A stretch of 64,000 bases of DNA, from assembly GCF_964355755.1 (NCBI RefSeq), contig NC_092677.1, forward strand, positions 4,903,001-4,967,000. The letters run 5' to 3'. The position numbers were made by a program, and so were the translations under genes. Source of the DNA: Antedon mediterranea. Taxonomy: Eukaryota; Echinodermata; Crinoidea; Comatulida; Antedonidae. The notes beneath the pieces were generated by a model. The model saw only the letters and a list, made by a program, of their open reading frames with translations, did not search any database and had not been told where the DNA came from. This document shows positions 12,660-23,527 of this stretch, piece after piece (the stretch's first letter is position 1; each line of letters begins with the position of its first letter).

Positions 12660-14190
12660 ATATTGTAAAAGAAAATGTTGTCACTGAAACGAGTTACTTT
12701 TACCATTTACATTTTTCATCACATTCAATCACAATTGTGATTATTTTGTTCTGTAGTAGATATTAACATTATTTACCTAGATACAATTTATGTAGAAAAA
12801 ATATTAGGGTGTAGTACGACTACTATAAATTTGAATAATATTAACGGTTTTAGTCATTTTTAATTGTTTAAGACTTATAGCTAGTAATAAGTTTAGAATA
12901 GTTAAAATTCAGAATAAACTTGTGACATCAGCACTCGCTCTAGCCCTTTTGTCATCTGGCATTTTGTAATTGTCAGATGTGAATACAGTACTAACTGTAA
13001 AACTAATGTTTTGAATGTTTTATTAATTGTTTAATCCTCCAAATCAGCAATTTATAAAACTGTTTATGTAACATGAAAAAGCGATTTCGGTGTGATAGTA
13101 TTTACACTTTCTATTACCACTGTACTTTCTATAATATTTACAGTTTCTGTTACTACTTTCTATTATTTCATATACTAATAACAGTTTTAATGTTTGCAAT
13201 ATAAATTACATTGCAGGAACAATAGCACAAATATATTGTGCATTGTTCACCGTTTATAGTTTACAAAATGTAATAATAAAGTATATGTATGGTGATTATA
13301 AATAAGTACCTAAACATAACAATCCAAGCAAGATTAAGTATGACTAATTTTTACTGTTATGTTTAATCAACACAATGTTATTAGAACAGGTTGTTTATTC
13401 AGCAAAAATATTTTGTTTGTTTATATACAAACAAAAAATATAAACTAGAATTATAGGTGATCATTTTTATAATTTTACTGACATTTAATTTAAAAAAACG
13501 TGGACATACATTCAATCAATACAATCCAAAAAAGTTGATATATGTCATCCTATGGCCTGATGCTTATAGTTCCGAGTTGTGCCTATTGTATATGTGTCAT
13601 AATAGAATATGTAATTTATATCTATATAAAGTGTAACATAGGTGAAATTACGGGACACACATCAATGGTCTAATTGGAGAGAAAATCGGTCATGGAAAAG
13701 CGAGGTACGCTTTGTTGAATGTGATATTCTATGAAGAAAGAGAAAAACAACCCCTAATTTTCAATTTCAAGTGTCCATGTGATGATGTTACTAATTTTTT
13801 TTAACGTAAAATATATACATACATTCATATCTACAACTCATTGGCTTCCATAATAAATTGACATTTAACTTTTAGAGATAGGCCTAATTGACACAAAAAA
13901 TATGTACACAAGTAAATAAAGAAGAGGATAATTAATGATTCATACAATAACTACAGTTTATACTAAATGATTGCCTAATTAGGGCTTTGCACCACGTACT
14001 ATAAGTATAAATATATTAGGCTACAATCGTATACAGTACGTTAAAATGTAGGTTGGAAATATTTGCTATCTCTCCAATAGAATTAAATCCTTGCAAATCA
14101 TATTTTAATAATTGTAATAATATTGTATCATTTTTTACCGTCCATAATGAGTACCGAAACATCATCAATACTATTGACTTAAACACAATT
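12660..14190. other. Intergenic spacer between convergent loci
   Basis: Separates the 3' end of locus A from the 3' end of gene 1. Parts, such as runs of 'actttctatta' near 13110-13170, resemble 48790-48820 and 49130-49160 in the equivalent spacer of block B. No ORF or RNA gene recognised. Confidence 0.5.
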
Positions 14191-14192
14191 AC

Positions 14193-15369
14193 TTAGTCAT
14201 TGAACTGTTTACAATAATATGATTCTGAAACTTTTCCTATTTTGAATGTACTAGTAACGCCACTATCACAAATCTCTTCGTAAAGGACATCAGGACTTGC
14301 CGAAACCAAACCTTTGTTTTGTGAATGTTGGCGTTCCATTTCAATTCCACGTCTCATTGCCTGAAGAAAGAATAATTTATTATTTTATACTCGCCTCTTT
14401 TATTTTATTTAGATAGATGCCTACAATATGTTGCATGTTGTAAAATGGCTATTTATAGTTTATGCATTTAGCACACCAATTTTGTTTTTCTTTTTGTTGT
14501 TTCGCTAAGCGCCGTACAATATAATATATTATCTTATAGTATGATTTTACGTGCCTACTTTGTCATTGTTATACGAAGTGTATAGTGTTTACCTCTAGTT
14601 TTGATGCACTATCGTCGCCTATGTCATCACTAGACAGTCCTTTGTATTGAGGATTTTGGCATTTGATTTCTATCACTTCTCTTTTCTAATAATATAAAAA
14701 GATTTCAAATTCGGTGTTAAATGTCTTGAGTGGCATTAAGTATCAGAGTTGGTGAAATAAGGTGATATTTTATTTTATTCTCAACAAATTTCATCTGGTA
14801 AAAAAAATAGTTAACATTTATTTTTAAATATTTTATTTTATGTTACCCCAAGTTTTGCACTGCATGTAGGCCTAACATATCCCTCGTCATCTATCTCGTC
14901 ATCAGCTGCCATACTTTGGTATTGATTACTTTGATCTTGGATTTCTCCTACTTCTTTCTGTTAAACAATGCAATTATTGAGTGTTAATTGACCTTTTATG
15001 TTTAATTTGTAAAAATGACAAATAAATAACGAAACTAACTTTGAACTTTATTATAAATTATAATTCATCAACATTGATATTTATCAACTCAGAACTTGAA
15101 AATAAAATACGCGACGAAAATTAGCTTTTACTATAAGGCCTATTGTTTTCAATTAGCAACTGTAAAAAAAAATCTGTAAATCAATCATGCAAAGGGTATT
15201 TTTAAGCAAAGTTTACCTGTATTATTGTTCTGGATCTTTCTTTATGTGACATGTTAGAAACACCAACCCCTGCCGTAGCACTTTGGTTTGGCACAGCGGC
15301 AGATTTAGAATGTCCTCCCTGATATGGAGCATTTTGATGTCTGGAACTGATTTCTTTTATTCTTCTTAC
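14193..15369 (-). CDS. Cytoplasmic tail exons, gene 1
   Basis: Four phase-0 exons of 51, 37, 31 and 55 codons. They are rich in charged residues and contain NQYQSM, GYVRP, QNPQYKGL, DVLYEEI and SYYCKQF. VLYEEI satisfies the ITIM pattern and also resembles a pYEEI Src-family SH2 ligand. NPQY fits NPxY. The order of motifs is conserved only partly in gene 2, where the VLYEEI position reads VIYEEP. Confidence 0.65.
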
Positions 15370-18300
15370 CTTTAAAACAATCGGTAACAACAGATAGTAG
15401 AGAGAGTAGAGTTTATTTGTACATTCTTCTCTATAGTTCTTTCTATTGCAAATATACTTACATAAATACAACGGGTTATCATAAACGTCAAGACGCAGCA
15501 AAGAATAGTTGCAGTTGTTGCTATGGCTGTACCCATTGGATACAAATCTATACAAAGCCAATATCAAATGTTTAAAAAAATTAATATCACTTCAAACAAT
15601 TTTACAAGCACGAACGTTTTATACGTTAGGTATACAATGTGTTATGGATAGTTCAAATAAAAGTACAACAATACTATCTACACAGTTGCTGCAGTATATT
15701 CTGCCTATTTGTGAAAGTACAGAAGAATGTACCAGAAAAAACTGGGATGTTAAATTAATAGAGCTAGAAAAGACTTTAAAACAATGGAATGCTAGAAATC
15801 TCTCAATTTTTGGTAGAATAATAATCCTGAAAAGTCTTGCACTATCTAAATTAACATATGCTGCAAATATCACTGATGTTCCAAAATATGTATATACACA
15901 AGTTACAAATCTAATATATAATTTTATTTGGAACAATAAAAGGGAAAAGATAAAAAGAAAAACTCAAATTGGTGATGTTGAGATGGGAGGCATTAAAATG
16001 CCTGATTTTACTCTTCATGTTAACGCACTCATGTGTGGCTGGTTAAAAAGAATGATGATGGTGCTAAATGGAAAAATATTCCAATGTATTATATTAAAAA
16101 AATATGTGATATTAACGTGTTACTTAATATGTCATGTTATAACATTATTGATGTTAATTCTGATAAAATTCCACTGTTTTACAAAAATATGATAAAAGCC
16201 TACATAAATTATAACAGAATCTCTAAAAAAAAACCTGAAACTTATAACGATATAATGAATGAGCAACTGTGGGGAAACAACTACGTTAAACTAAAAAAAA
16301 AAATCGCTTTTCTACAAGCATTGGATTGACAGTGGCATTATCAGTATTAAAGACATTGTTAATAAGAACACTTTTTTAACATCAAACGAAATACTGGTGA
16401 AACTACAATGTAAAACAAACTGGTTAAATGAGTATTTGTGCATTATTAAGGCAATACCAATTCAATGGAAACGTATTATTAAGGAGGTAGATATTTTCAA
16501 TTGTGATGATAATGATGAATTAGTTGGGACCAAGTATGAGATTAATACTACCAAACTAATATACTCATGGTTTGTGAAAGAATATTTCATTATTCCAATG
16601 TCACAACTAAATGGGAAGAGTACTTCAATGATAACAACATTGATTGGAAAACTTCTTGGTTACGGAAAGTATGTAAAATGAAAGATAAGAAACTAGCTCA
16701 ATTCAATTATAAGATGTTACATAGAATACTGCCTACCAACAAACGGCTGTATCAGTGGAAAGTTAAGGAAACACAAACGTGTGACAAATGTGGAGAAATT
16801 GAAAATGAAAATCATTTGTTTTTTAGTTGTAGATTTATTCAGAAATATTGGAGGAAAATGCTTAGTATCTTTGTAAGTTTAAATCACAATAATATATCAT
16901 TTAAACAATTAATACTAGGAACGGGAGATAAGCTAATAGATTATATTTACACTTTTGCAGCATTTACTATTTATAGAATAAAAATGTTATCTGCACTAAA
17001 TAAGCCAGTGGGTAAATCTTTATGGAATTCATTTAAAAGCAATATGTTATATAACATTGAATGTGAAACATATAACAATAAAGAAACAAGTATAGAAAAA
17101 TGGGTAGCTTTAAGAAATAAGATTATGATAATATAATTTCTAATTTGATACGATTAACCGAAAAAGAATTACAGTGATACGGGTTACTGGTGGTACTGAG
17201 CTATTATTGTTTTTTTTGTATCATGTATATAAATATATTGTATAATCCGGGTTGTAAAATGAAAACAAACAAATGAAAAAGTGTGAACTATTTTAAAACG
17301 GGATAGATGATAATGATGATCCTGTCAAGTGTATAACAAAATATAAAAAAATTAATGAAAAAAGGAGTAATACAGAATTCATATATGTAAAAATGTTACT
17401 TATGAACTGTAACGACATTTACAAGTTAAATAATACGATTTTATGTAATATGAGATAATATGAATGTGAATAAAAGTGGTGTTTGCGCCACAAAAGAGAA
17501 AAAAAAAGTACAACAATTCTACTATCTAGTCATAGTCATATATACTTTATTGTCCATTTAAAAAACAGAAATGTGATTTGAAAACTGGCAAAATACAAAA
17601 ATAAAAAAAATCTACACAGTTGCTGCAGTATATTCTGCCTATTTGTGAAAGTATTCTTATATCTTTAAAAATTATATTTAATAATGTCATTTAATATAAC
17701 TAGAGCGTGTGCTCGCTCACCTTCTAGTAAGTTACATGATGGTTCTCGCAAATATTGACAATAGGCGTAGGCCTACTAAATGTTTGCTGTTTCGGCCTAA
17801 AAGTGAGTGTGGACCGAAATGTCCCAGATATGAGTTTTAAACGGGGCGTAGCATGACATGCAAAAATGGATTGAAAACGCTCCATTTAGTGGTTGTAAAA
17901 CCCCATATGAAACAATATTCTATATGCTTGCTAAAATGTTTTATCAAATCTACCCATCTCAGTACATCTCTTGGTGTGAGTTGGATGGTGTGTGGCAGTT
18001 TTTTTTTTGCACATTGTGCAGGGCTATGTTGTTGAACTATAGTTGTTAAGACGCTTACCTGCAATACAGTAGTTTTCTAGTAGACATATTGCTGTATCGT
18101 TCAGCTCTTTTTCAGTTTCTGTATGCCATGGAATACTTGACTGACATATCTTATCATTAGTTCCTAAAGTAACTGTATTTTTCCCTTGCTTAATCACTTC
18201 CCCATTTTGTATTATCATTACTGATGATGGCTTGGGTTCGTCCTCTTCTGTGCATGTTGCTAAAACATCTTCCGATTGAAATGTTACAAAGACATCTAAA

Positions 18301-20747
18301 CAAGTGAGAATAACTGTATGGTATATTTTGTATTTATGGTCAACAACACATATTATGTCTCTAGATCTGAAATCTGACATATTATGTGTTGTTGGAACAC
18401 AACTTCTTGAATTGAAAAGGCTTAAGCCAATAACTGTTATTCCAATACCACTTTTACTTACTGTATATGCTCAACTGTTTTCCAACACTTGTTTTAGCAT
18501 CCTCTCCTTTAAACTGATCACTTTCTGCTTTACATGTATAATTCCCACCATCTTCTTCAGTAGCTAATTTAATCTTAAGAACTGACTCTGTACTGTTAAT
18601 ATTGGTAATCTCATATCTAGAAGAGTTGTTTGTGTTGACTGTCTGTTCATCTTTATACCAAGTAATGTGAGGAATAGGATCACCATCAGGTTTGATACAG
18701 GTAAAGGTCACCGATTGACCTTTATAGGCAGCACTTTCTGTTTCACCAAGAAGTGGTTGATTCAAATCTGAAAAGACATACGAGACCTACTATTATGAAA
18801 ATGCAATATAATGTCAGCCACATGCTGCTCACAATTTAGATTTTTTAAGATTTATATAGTCATGAACTTCATTTCATGTTAGTAACATTGTTTTTGTAAA
18901 TATCTCATTGAAGAAAGTCTAGCTTCTAATCATTAAGTTTATTTAAATTCCCAATAATCAAAACTTGAAATGTCCAGTACAAAGATGATTAAAATGCACA
19001 TTTTAAACATGTTTTTGCACCACAAATCAGTTGGTTAAATTAAGTAGCAGAAAAGGAGCGTGTTGAATTGTTGATTAAATGTCCGATGTCGTTGGAAACT
19101 CCATCGTCCACATCTACAATGACCCGCGGGTACAAGGTACAAAAACAAGAAGGCAAATCTCCAAAACTGGTTCAGCTATCATTAAATCACATCAGGCATG
19201 TTATTAAGTGAGTAATGTTATATCTCTTTTCATTCAGTATACATTTACATTGGGTGAATATATTATTATTGATAACAAAATAAAAATGAGGAAATTCCAT
19301 TTAAGCAAAATGCTTTAGCAAAAGATATTGACCGCTATTTGAAAAAAAGAGTACATAGTCTAACAGTTCATTTTATTTTTAGTCGCGTGCAACGCGACTC
19401 TACAGCTCACTATGTCGGTTGGTTGGTCCATACCTCCATGGTTGGTCGGCAATTACAAGATGGATAAACTATATTAAGTAACTTATCGTGCTTATAAACT
19501 AAGTCTCATTTGCGGCTTAAGGAGTGGAGTTGAAAGTTAGTTACAACCCTGGCACTAGGTCAGTATTGCACCATGGGATTGGAAGCCAAGCACGTTAACC
19601 ACCAAGCTACAGCTGCACTTAGTAGAATATTTTTTTATACTCACAATATACAGTTAGAATAGATGGATTTGATCTTTGAATATCACCTCTTGTTCCTATC
19701 TCGCACTGAAATTTTCGTTGAGAATCATTTCTCATTGGCTGTGAGATCACTAAGTCAGTTCTCCCAAGTGATATATTCAATTTGAAACGATCATTTTCTA
19801 GTTTATCGTCATTTACACGGTTTATTCTGGATCCGTCCTTATTAATTTCATCCCATTCGATTGCATCAGGTGTAGTAAAAGTAAATTGTGAATAATCACA
19901 AGTTATCAACACTTCAGCATCACCTTCCTTGGCTTCCTGGTCAGAAGTTGTCACCAATTGACTATTGGCCTCTAGAAAGGAAAGAATACATTAGGTCAAG
20001 TAGAACTAAATCTACGCTTCTTCTTTTAATTGCCTTTTGCTTGAGTTCCTTTTTCACTGAATACTATGATCAATTGTACTTTCATTTTATTTTACAATCA
20101 TTCAAATCATATATTTCATGTTGTACAAACGTTTTTATGAAAAATAGTGAAATAAGATATGTTATTATAATTATGTTTTTTAAATTAGTATATTAAAATT
20201 TTACTCACGATATACAGTTAGAATAGAAGGATTTGATCTCCTTATATCTCCATTTGTTTGTATCTCACACAGAAATATTCGTCCAAAATCATTTGTTGTT
20301 GGCTGTGACATCACCAAGTCAGCTATTCCAGGTGTAATATTCAATTTAAAACGTCCATTTTCTTTCCTCTTATCATTAACAAAACCAGGAGTAATAACTG
20401 CTTCATCTTCATTTAGTTCATCCCATCGTATTGCATCAGGTGTAGTAGTAGTAAATTGTGAATAATCACAAGTTATCACTACTTCAGCATCACCTTCATT
20501 GGCTGTCTGGTCAGATATTTTCACCGATTGACCATAGGTATCTAACAAATGACGAATACAGAACATTACGTAATAGAATTAAAACAAAAAAATTGTACAA
20601 ACCAGATGTCTAGTTTGGGCTTTAGACAGTAAATCTCTACATAATGAACTGAGATGAATTTAATTTAACTAAATTGTAGTCTGTTACTTTAACAAAATTA
20701 CCGTATAAAGAATGTGAAGCAATTAGAATCGTCAACCATAATGCCAT
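14193..20747 (-). CDS. Four-Ig type I receptor with ITIM-bearing tail (gene 1)
   Basis: A nearly complete minus-strand gene reconstructed from ten exons with matching phases: 20702-20747 (signal peptide), 20209-20541, 19645-19971, 18462-18767 and 18059-18295 (Ig1-Ig4), 15462-15547 (membrane helix), then cytoplasmic exons 15217-15369, 14847-14957, 14593-14685 and 14193-14360, ending in TAA. Ig exons start and end in phase 1, and tail exons are phase 0. The predicted protein is about 620 residues and all exons are open. It should be a plasma-membrane receptor with an extracellular Ig part and a tail of about 170 residues. Tail tyrosine motifs include YQSM (YxxM), NPQYKGL (NPxY and YxxL) and VLYEEI, which fits the ITIM consensus (V/I/L/S)xYxx(L/V/I). 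Recruitment of SH2 phosphatases is inferred from family knowledge. It is convergent with locus A, and a dead LINE sits in the intron before the membrane exon. Exon joins need transcript proof. Confidence 0.75.
15462..15547 (-). CDS. Transmembrane exon, gene 1
   Basis: Encodes about 29 residues, including the hydrophobic stretch GTAIATTATILCCVLTFMI followed by TRCIY, a positive residue at the cytosolic edge. It switches phase from 1 to 0. The homologous exon in gene 2 is 50307-50401, which also contains MGT before the helix. Confidence 0.7.
15677..17653. repeat. 43-bp direct repeats flanking the LINE
   Basis: The same 43 bases, from TCTACACAGTTGCTGCAG to GTGAAAGTA, occur at 15677-15719 and 17611-17653, immediately outside the LINE. 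Upstream extensions (AGTACAACAAT...) also match (15662 and 17508) but are separated in the 3' copy by an inserted AT-rich piece (about 17528-17610). The simplest reading is a long target-site duplication. Confidence 0.7.
15718..17505 (+). mobile_element. LINE (non-LTR) 3' half, frameshifted
   Basis: The plus-strand translation shows non-LTR RT C-terminal features: 'LKQWNARNLSIFGRI' with 'LSKLTYAANI', 'YNFIWNN', 'GGIKMPDFTLH', then 'NYKMLHRILPTNKRLYQW' and a CxxC-type 'CDKCGEIENENHLFFSC' motif near the C-terminus. Coding is split over three frames (15732-16192, 16200-16681, 16678-17136), so it is dead. The 3' part to about 17505 recurs, inverted, at 56160-56745. It lies in the gene 1 intron, antisense to the gene. 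Confidence 0.8.
18059..20541 (-). CDS. Four Ig exons of gene 1
   Basis: Ig1 (20209-20541) and Ig2 (19645-19971) are paralogous V-like domains, both with 'VLITCDYSQF'-type B strands, 'IRWDELN'/'IEWDEIN' cores and 'CEI' F strands. Ig3 (18462-18767) is an I-set-like domain with 'FTCIKPDGDPIPHITWYKD' and 'DGGNYTCKAESD'. Ig4 (18059-18295) is C2-like with 'ATCTEEDEPKPSSVMI' and 'NDKICQS', but the last cysteine region differs from its homologues ('SSIPWHTET' where gene 3 has 'SNITCNAEN'), so the usual Ig disulfide may be lost. All lengths are multiples of three. Confidence 0.75.
19540..19617 (-). repeat. tRNA-like SINE fragment
   Basis: The minus strand reads GTAGCTTGGTGGTTAACGTG, an A-box-like start, with a B-box-like GGGTTGTAACT about 50 nt later. 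It sits in the intron upstream of Ig3-Ig4 of gene 1. A further repeat-like hairpin (GTCGCGTGCAACGCGAC) is at 19382-19398. Too diverged for a tRNA gene. Confidence 0.4.
20702..20747 (-). CDS. Signal-peptide exon, gene 1
   Basis: ATG at 20747-20745 begins MALWLTILIASHSLYG: a short hydrophobic core and small residues, typical of a secretory signal. The exon ends in phase 1 at a GTAATT donor and joins the phase-1 Ig1 exon. The same arrangement occurs in genes 2 and 3. Confidence 0.7.
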
Positions 20748-21509
20748 ATCTGAAGGAAAAAAGTATTATGGACTTCATTAAAATAATGTTGGAGTTTACA
20801 GTACATGTACCTATTATTACGTGACACAAACACATTCCAATACTAATTTTTTTAAATAACCAGTTTCGTATAAAATTCACCTTTCCTAGTGAAAAAATGA
20901 TAGTTCTCCATCGGCCTCTCGCGTGGCACAGACATTTGTTTTCTTTATCTACTGCTTTTACAACACGCTGATGATTAATTATGAATTTAATAATAACCAA
21001 CAGCATTCAGTGATTATGATAATCATCTTTAATGTTCATTCATCTAAAATCATCTTTGTCAGTAGCCTACTATACAGAGTAGGTCTATATCATAATTAAA
21101 TTTTTCATAAACAATCAACTCAACTACTTACCGATATCTCTTATCATGTCCGCTTTTTAAATTGTATCATTTCGGAATAAAATGTACTGGATGTGTTTTA
21201 CAGAATTATACCTGATTGTTTCGATCACCAACAACCAAAACTACTATTGTCAATAATGTCTTACATGTTTAGTTTCCATTGCAATATTCTTTATACAGTT
21301 TTTTCTTTGGTAAACAATAAATAGGATTTGTCAGAGTAAATAATATAGACAATAACTTTATCTTAATACGATAAGAGAACAATTCACGTAGGCTAAACCA
21401 GACTTTTGAATTATTTTTTATAAAAATCAAAACATCCGATAGGCTTAATTTTTATGAATTCATAATTATCTACATTTCATAATTGAGATAATTGTTACAC
21501 AAGATAGTG

Positions 21510-21592
21510 TACAGAAAGACGAAGAAGAAGAATAATACGATTTCAAATACAATAACAATAGGGGATCATTTTATTCTAAATGATCACCTAAT
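21510..21592 (+). repeat. Solo hairpin repeat unit
   Basis: Matches the units at 3380-3450, including the 12-bp-arm palindrome GGGATCATTT..AAATGATCACC around TATTCT, with the same upstream 'atacaataacaata' word. One arm mismatch relative to the 3.4-kb copies. Confidence 0.65.
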
Positions 21593-21599
21593 AATGTTA

Positions 21600-22740
21600 T
21601 TATAAGATAATTAGTACAGTAAACTGATTGTTTTTTAATCCAAATCAGGTAAAACACTTGGGGATGTAGGCCTATTAATTGAATTGTGTTTGAAACTACT
21701 GTACTAATAAGTTTCTTTCAAAGGATTTGAGATAACAATAATTTCACATTAAGGGACATAAATGCATACTTGCACACCTTTTATGGATATGAATATAATG
21801 AATATTCATTTTTATTTTTTGACGTTCCATGAGGGGCCGGTCCCCAACTTATGTACGAAAAGAAATATCTCCGCCCGGCGGCCCCTGGTAGCCTAGTTAA
21901 AGTTCTATTTGGCAGTTTTTTACTAAATAAATTACATAAAACTAACAATTAAATATCTAAATAGCATTTAATATGATGTTAGCATGTAGTTGATAACATT
22001 GTTTTATCCTGAAAACACTACTGGGCAGGTGGTCCTCCAGGGTTAGATTAGTGTGACCGTCACAAAAAGTTGTATACATCTTGACTTATGGTGGCGCCCT
22101 ACCACTTGGACAATATTATTACTGTTACTTCTTAACTTACAAACTGCAGATTAATTATTCTTGTGATAATATTATATATGTACATTCTTTTTTCTTTTTG
22201 AGTGTAGGTTGTCGTGAAAATGATAGGGGCTCGGGGATCCAAATAAAATGACGAGAGGAGTAAACGGTAGTAATAGTAGGTCAAGGAATGGAGGAATATT
22301 GTAACTGGATATCCGTAGGAGGCATAAAGTAAGCAGATTAACATTTTGATGAATGACGGACACATCGACTGTGACATGACACACCTTAATAAAAAATGTC
22401 AGTGACTAGGCCTAGGCTCTACTCAATGTTTCCGGTATATCCAGGGACGCTTTCTCGGTCCGGCGGGTCGAAAACGTATAGATAGCTAGTATAGCCCGAC
22501 GACGAGAGGGGAATCATGTGCCCGAGCAAGCATATATCCGCGATATAATATTCAGTTCCTAATAAATTATTATATTGATACTTAATATATTATGTTCTAG
22601 GTCTAGGCCTAGCCAAGTTTAGTTAGGCCTAGGCCAAGAAACCCTAATTGCTAATTCATTGGTTATCCGCACTTGGTTGGTATATAATACGAAAGCCTAT
22701 ACTAATATCGGCGTACTAGCCTAGGCTTGTGCCATATAAA
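21600..22740. other. Intergenic, no gene recognised
   Basis: Upstream of gene 1 (minus) and gene 3 (plus), so a shared upstream region is possible. A segment at 21768-21862 (GGGGCCGGTCCCCAACTTATG) recurs inverted at about 33645-33730 and is an interspersed repeat. The stretch 22580-22640 is dense in AGGCCTA words. Confidence 0.45.
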
Positions 22741-22759
22741 GTAAATGTTCTACAAAATA

Positions 22760-23190
22760 ATGTTCAAACGAATTAGTATGATCCGTTCTAACGAATTACA
22801 ACATATACAGCCATTTAAGTGTGTTGTAATTCTTTTAAATGGATTAATTAATAATCTGTTAAAACAAATTAATAATCTGTTCAAACAAATTAGTAATCTG
22901 TTCAAACGTGAATTAGTAATTATAATTATATTCTAAACAAATTAGCCTACTAAAAATTTGTTAACAGAGTAATTCGTTTAAACAGATTAGTAATCCGTTC
23001 AAACGAATTAATAATCCGTTCAAACATATTAATAATTTCTTCAAACAAATTAATAATTCGTTCAAACGTTTAAAATTCGTTAATAAACAAATAATAATTT
23101 GTTGAACTAAATTAATCAATCGTTCAAACCATTAAATTAATAATTTGTTCAAATAAATAATTTGTTTAAACAAATTAAAGATGTATTTCA
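22760..23190 (+). repeat. Degenerate ~20-bp minisatellite
   Basis: About twenty imperfect copies of a unit close to AATTAATAATCTGTTCAAAC run across this interval. The short ORF at 22745-22936 is simply the repeat read through. The copies differ by many substitutions, so the array is old. Confidence 0.75.
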
Positions 23191-23527
23191 GTTCGACTAA
23201 TTTATGATACTTCAAAATGACCCACTTTTTGTCGAAATCTTTTTTAAATATTTTTTGGAATTATTCAAAGGGACAATACATCTCCAAATTGACAGTCGCA
23301 TATATTTAAAAAAGAGATTTTGATACTTTTAAGTATTAAAATAACTGTGTAATTAAGTTGTTGCAACATGTTCGCCTTGACCTCTACTTCTTCCGGTCAA
23401 AGTTCTATAGCATTGCATGCATTTACGCCCTCTACGACAAATATGTAAATAAGTTTTTGTATTTATTTAATTTAGGGTATTTAATATTAAGTAATTATAT
23501 TACTTTTCTTTTCAGCTTTTTGGAGCC

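Noticed and set aside
22760-23190. CRISPR-like array
   Set aside because: Imperfect contiguous units with no unique spacers, in a eukaryotic context.
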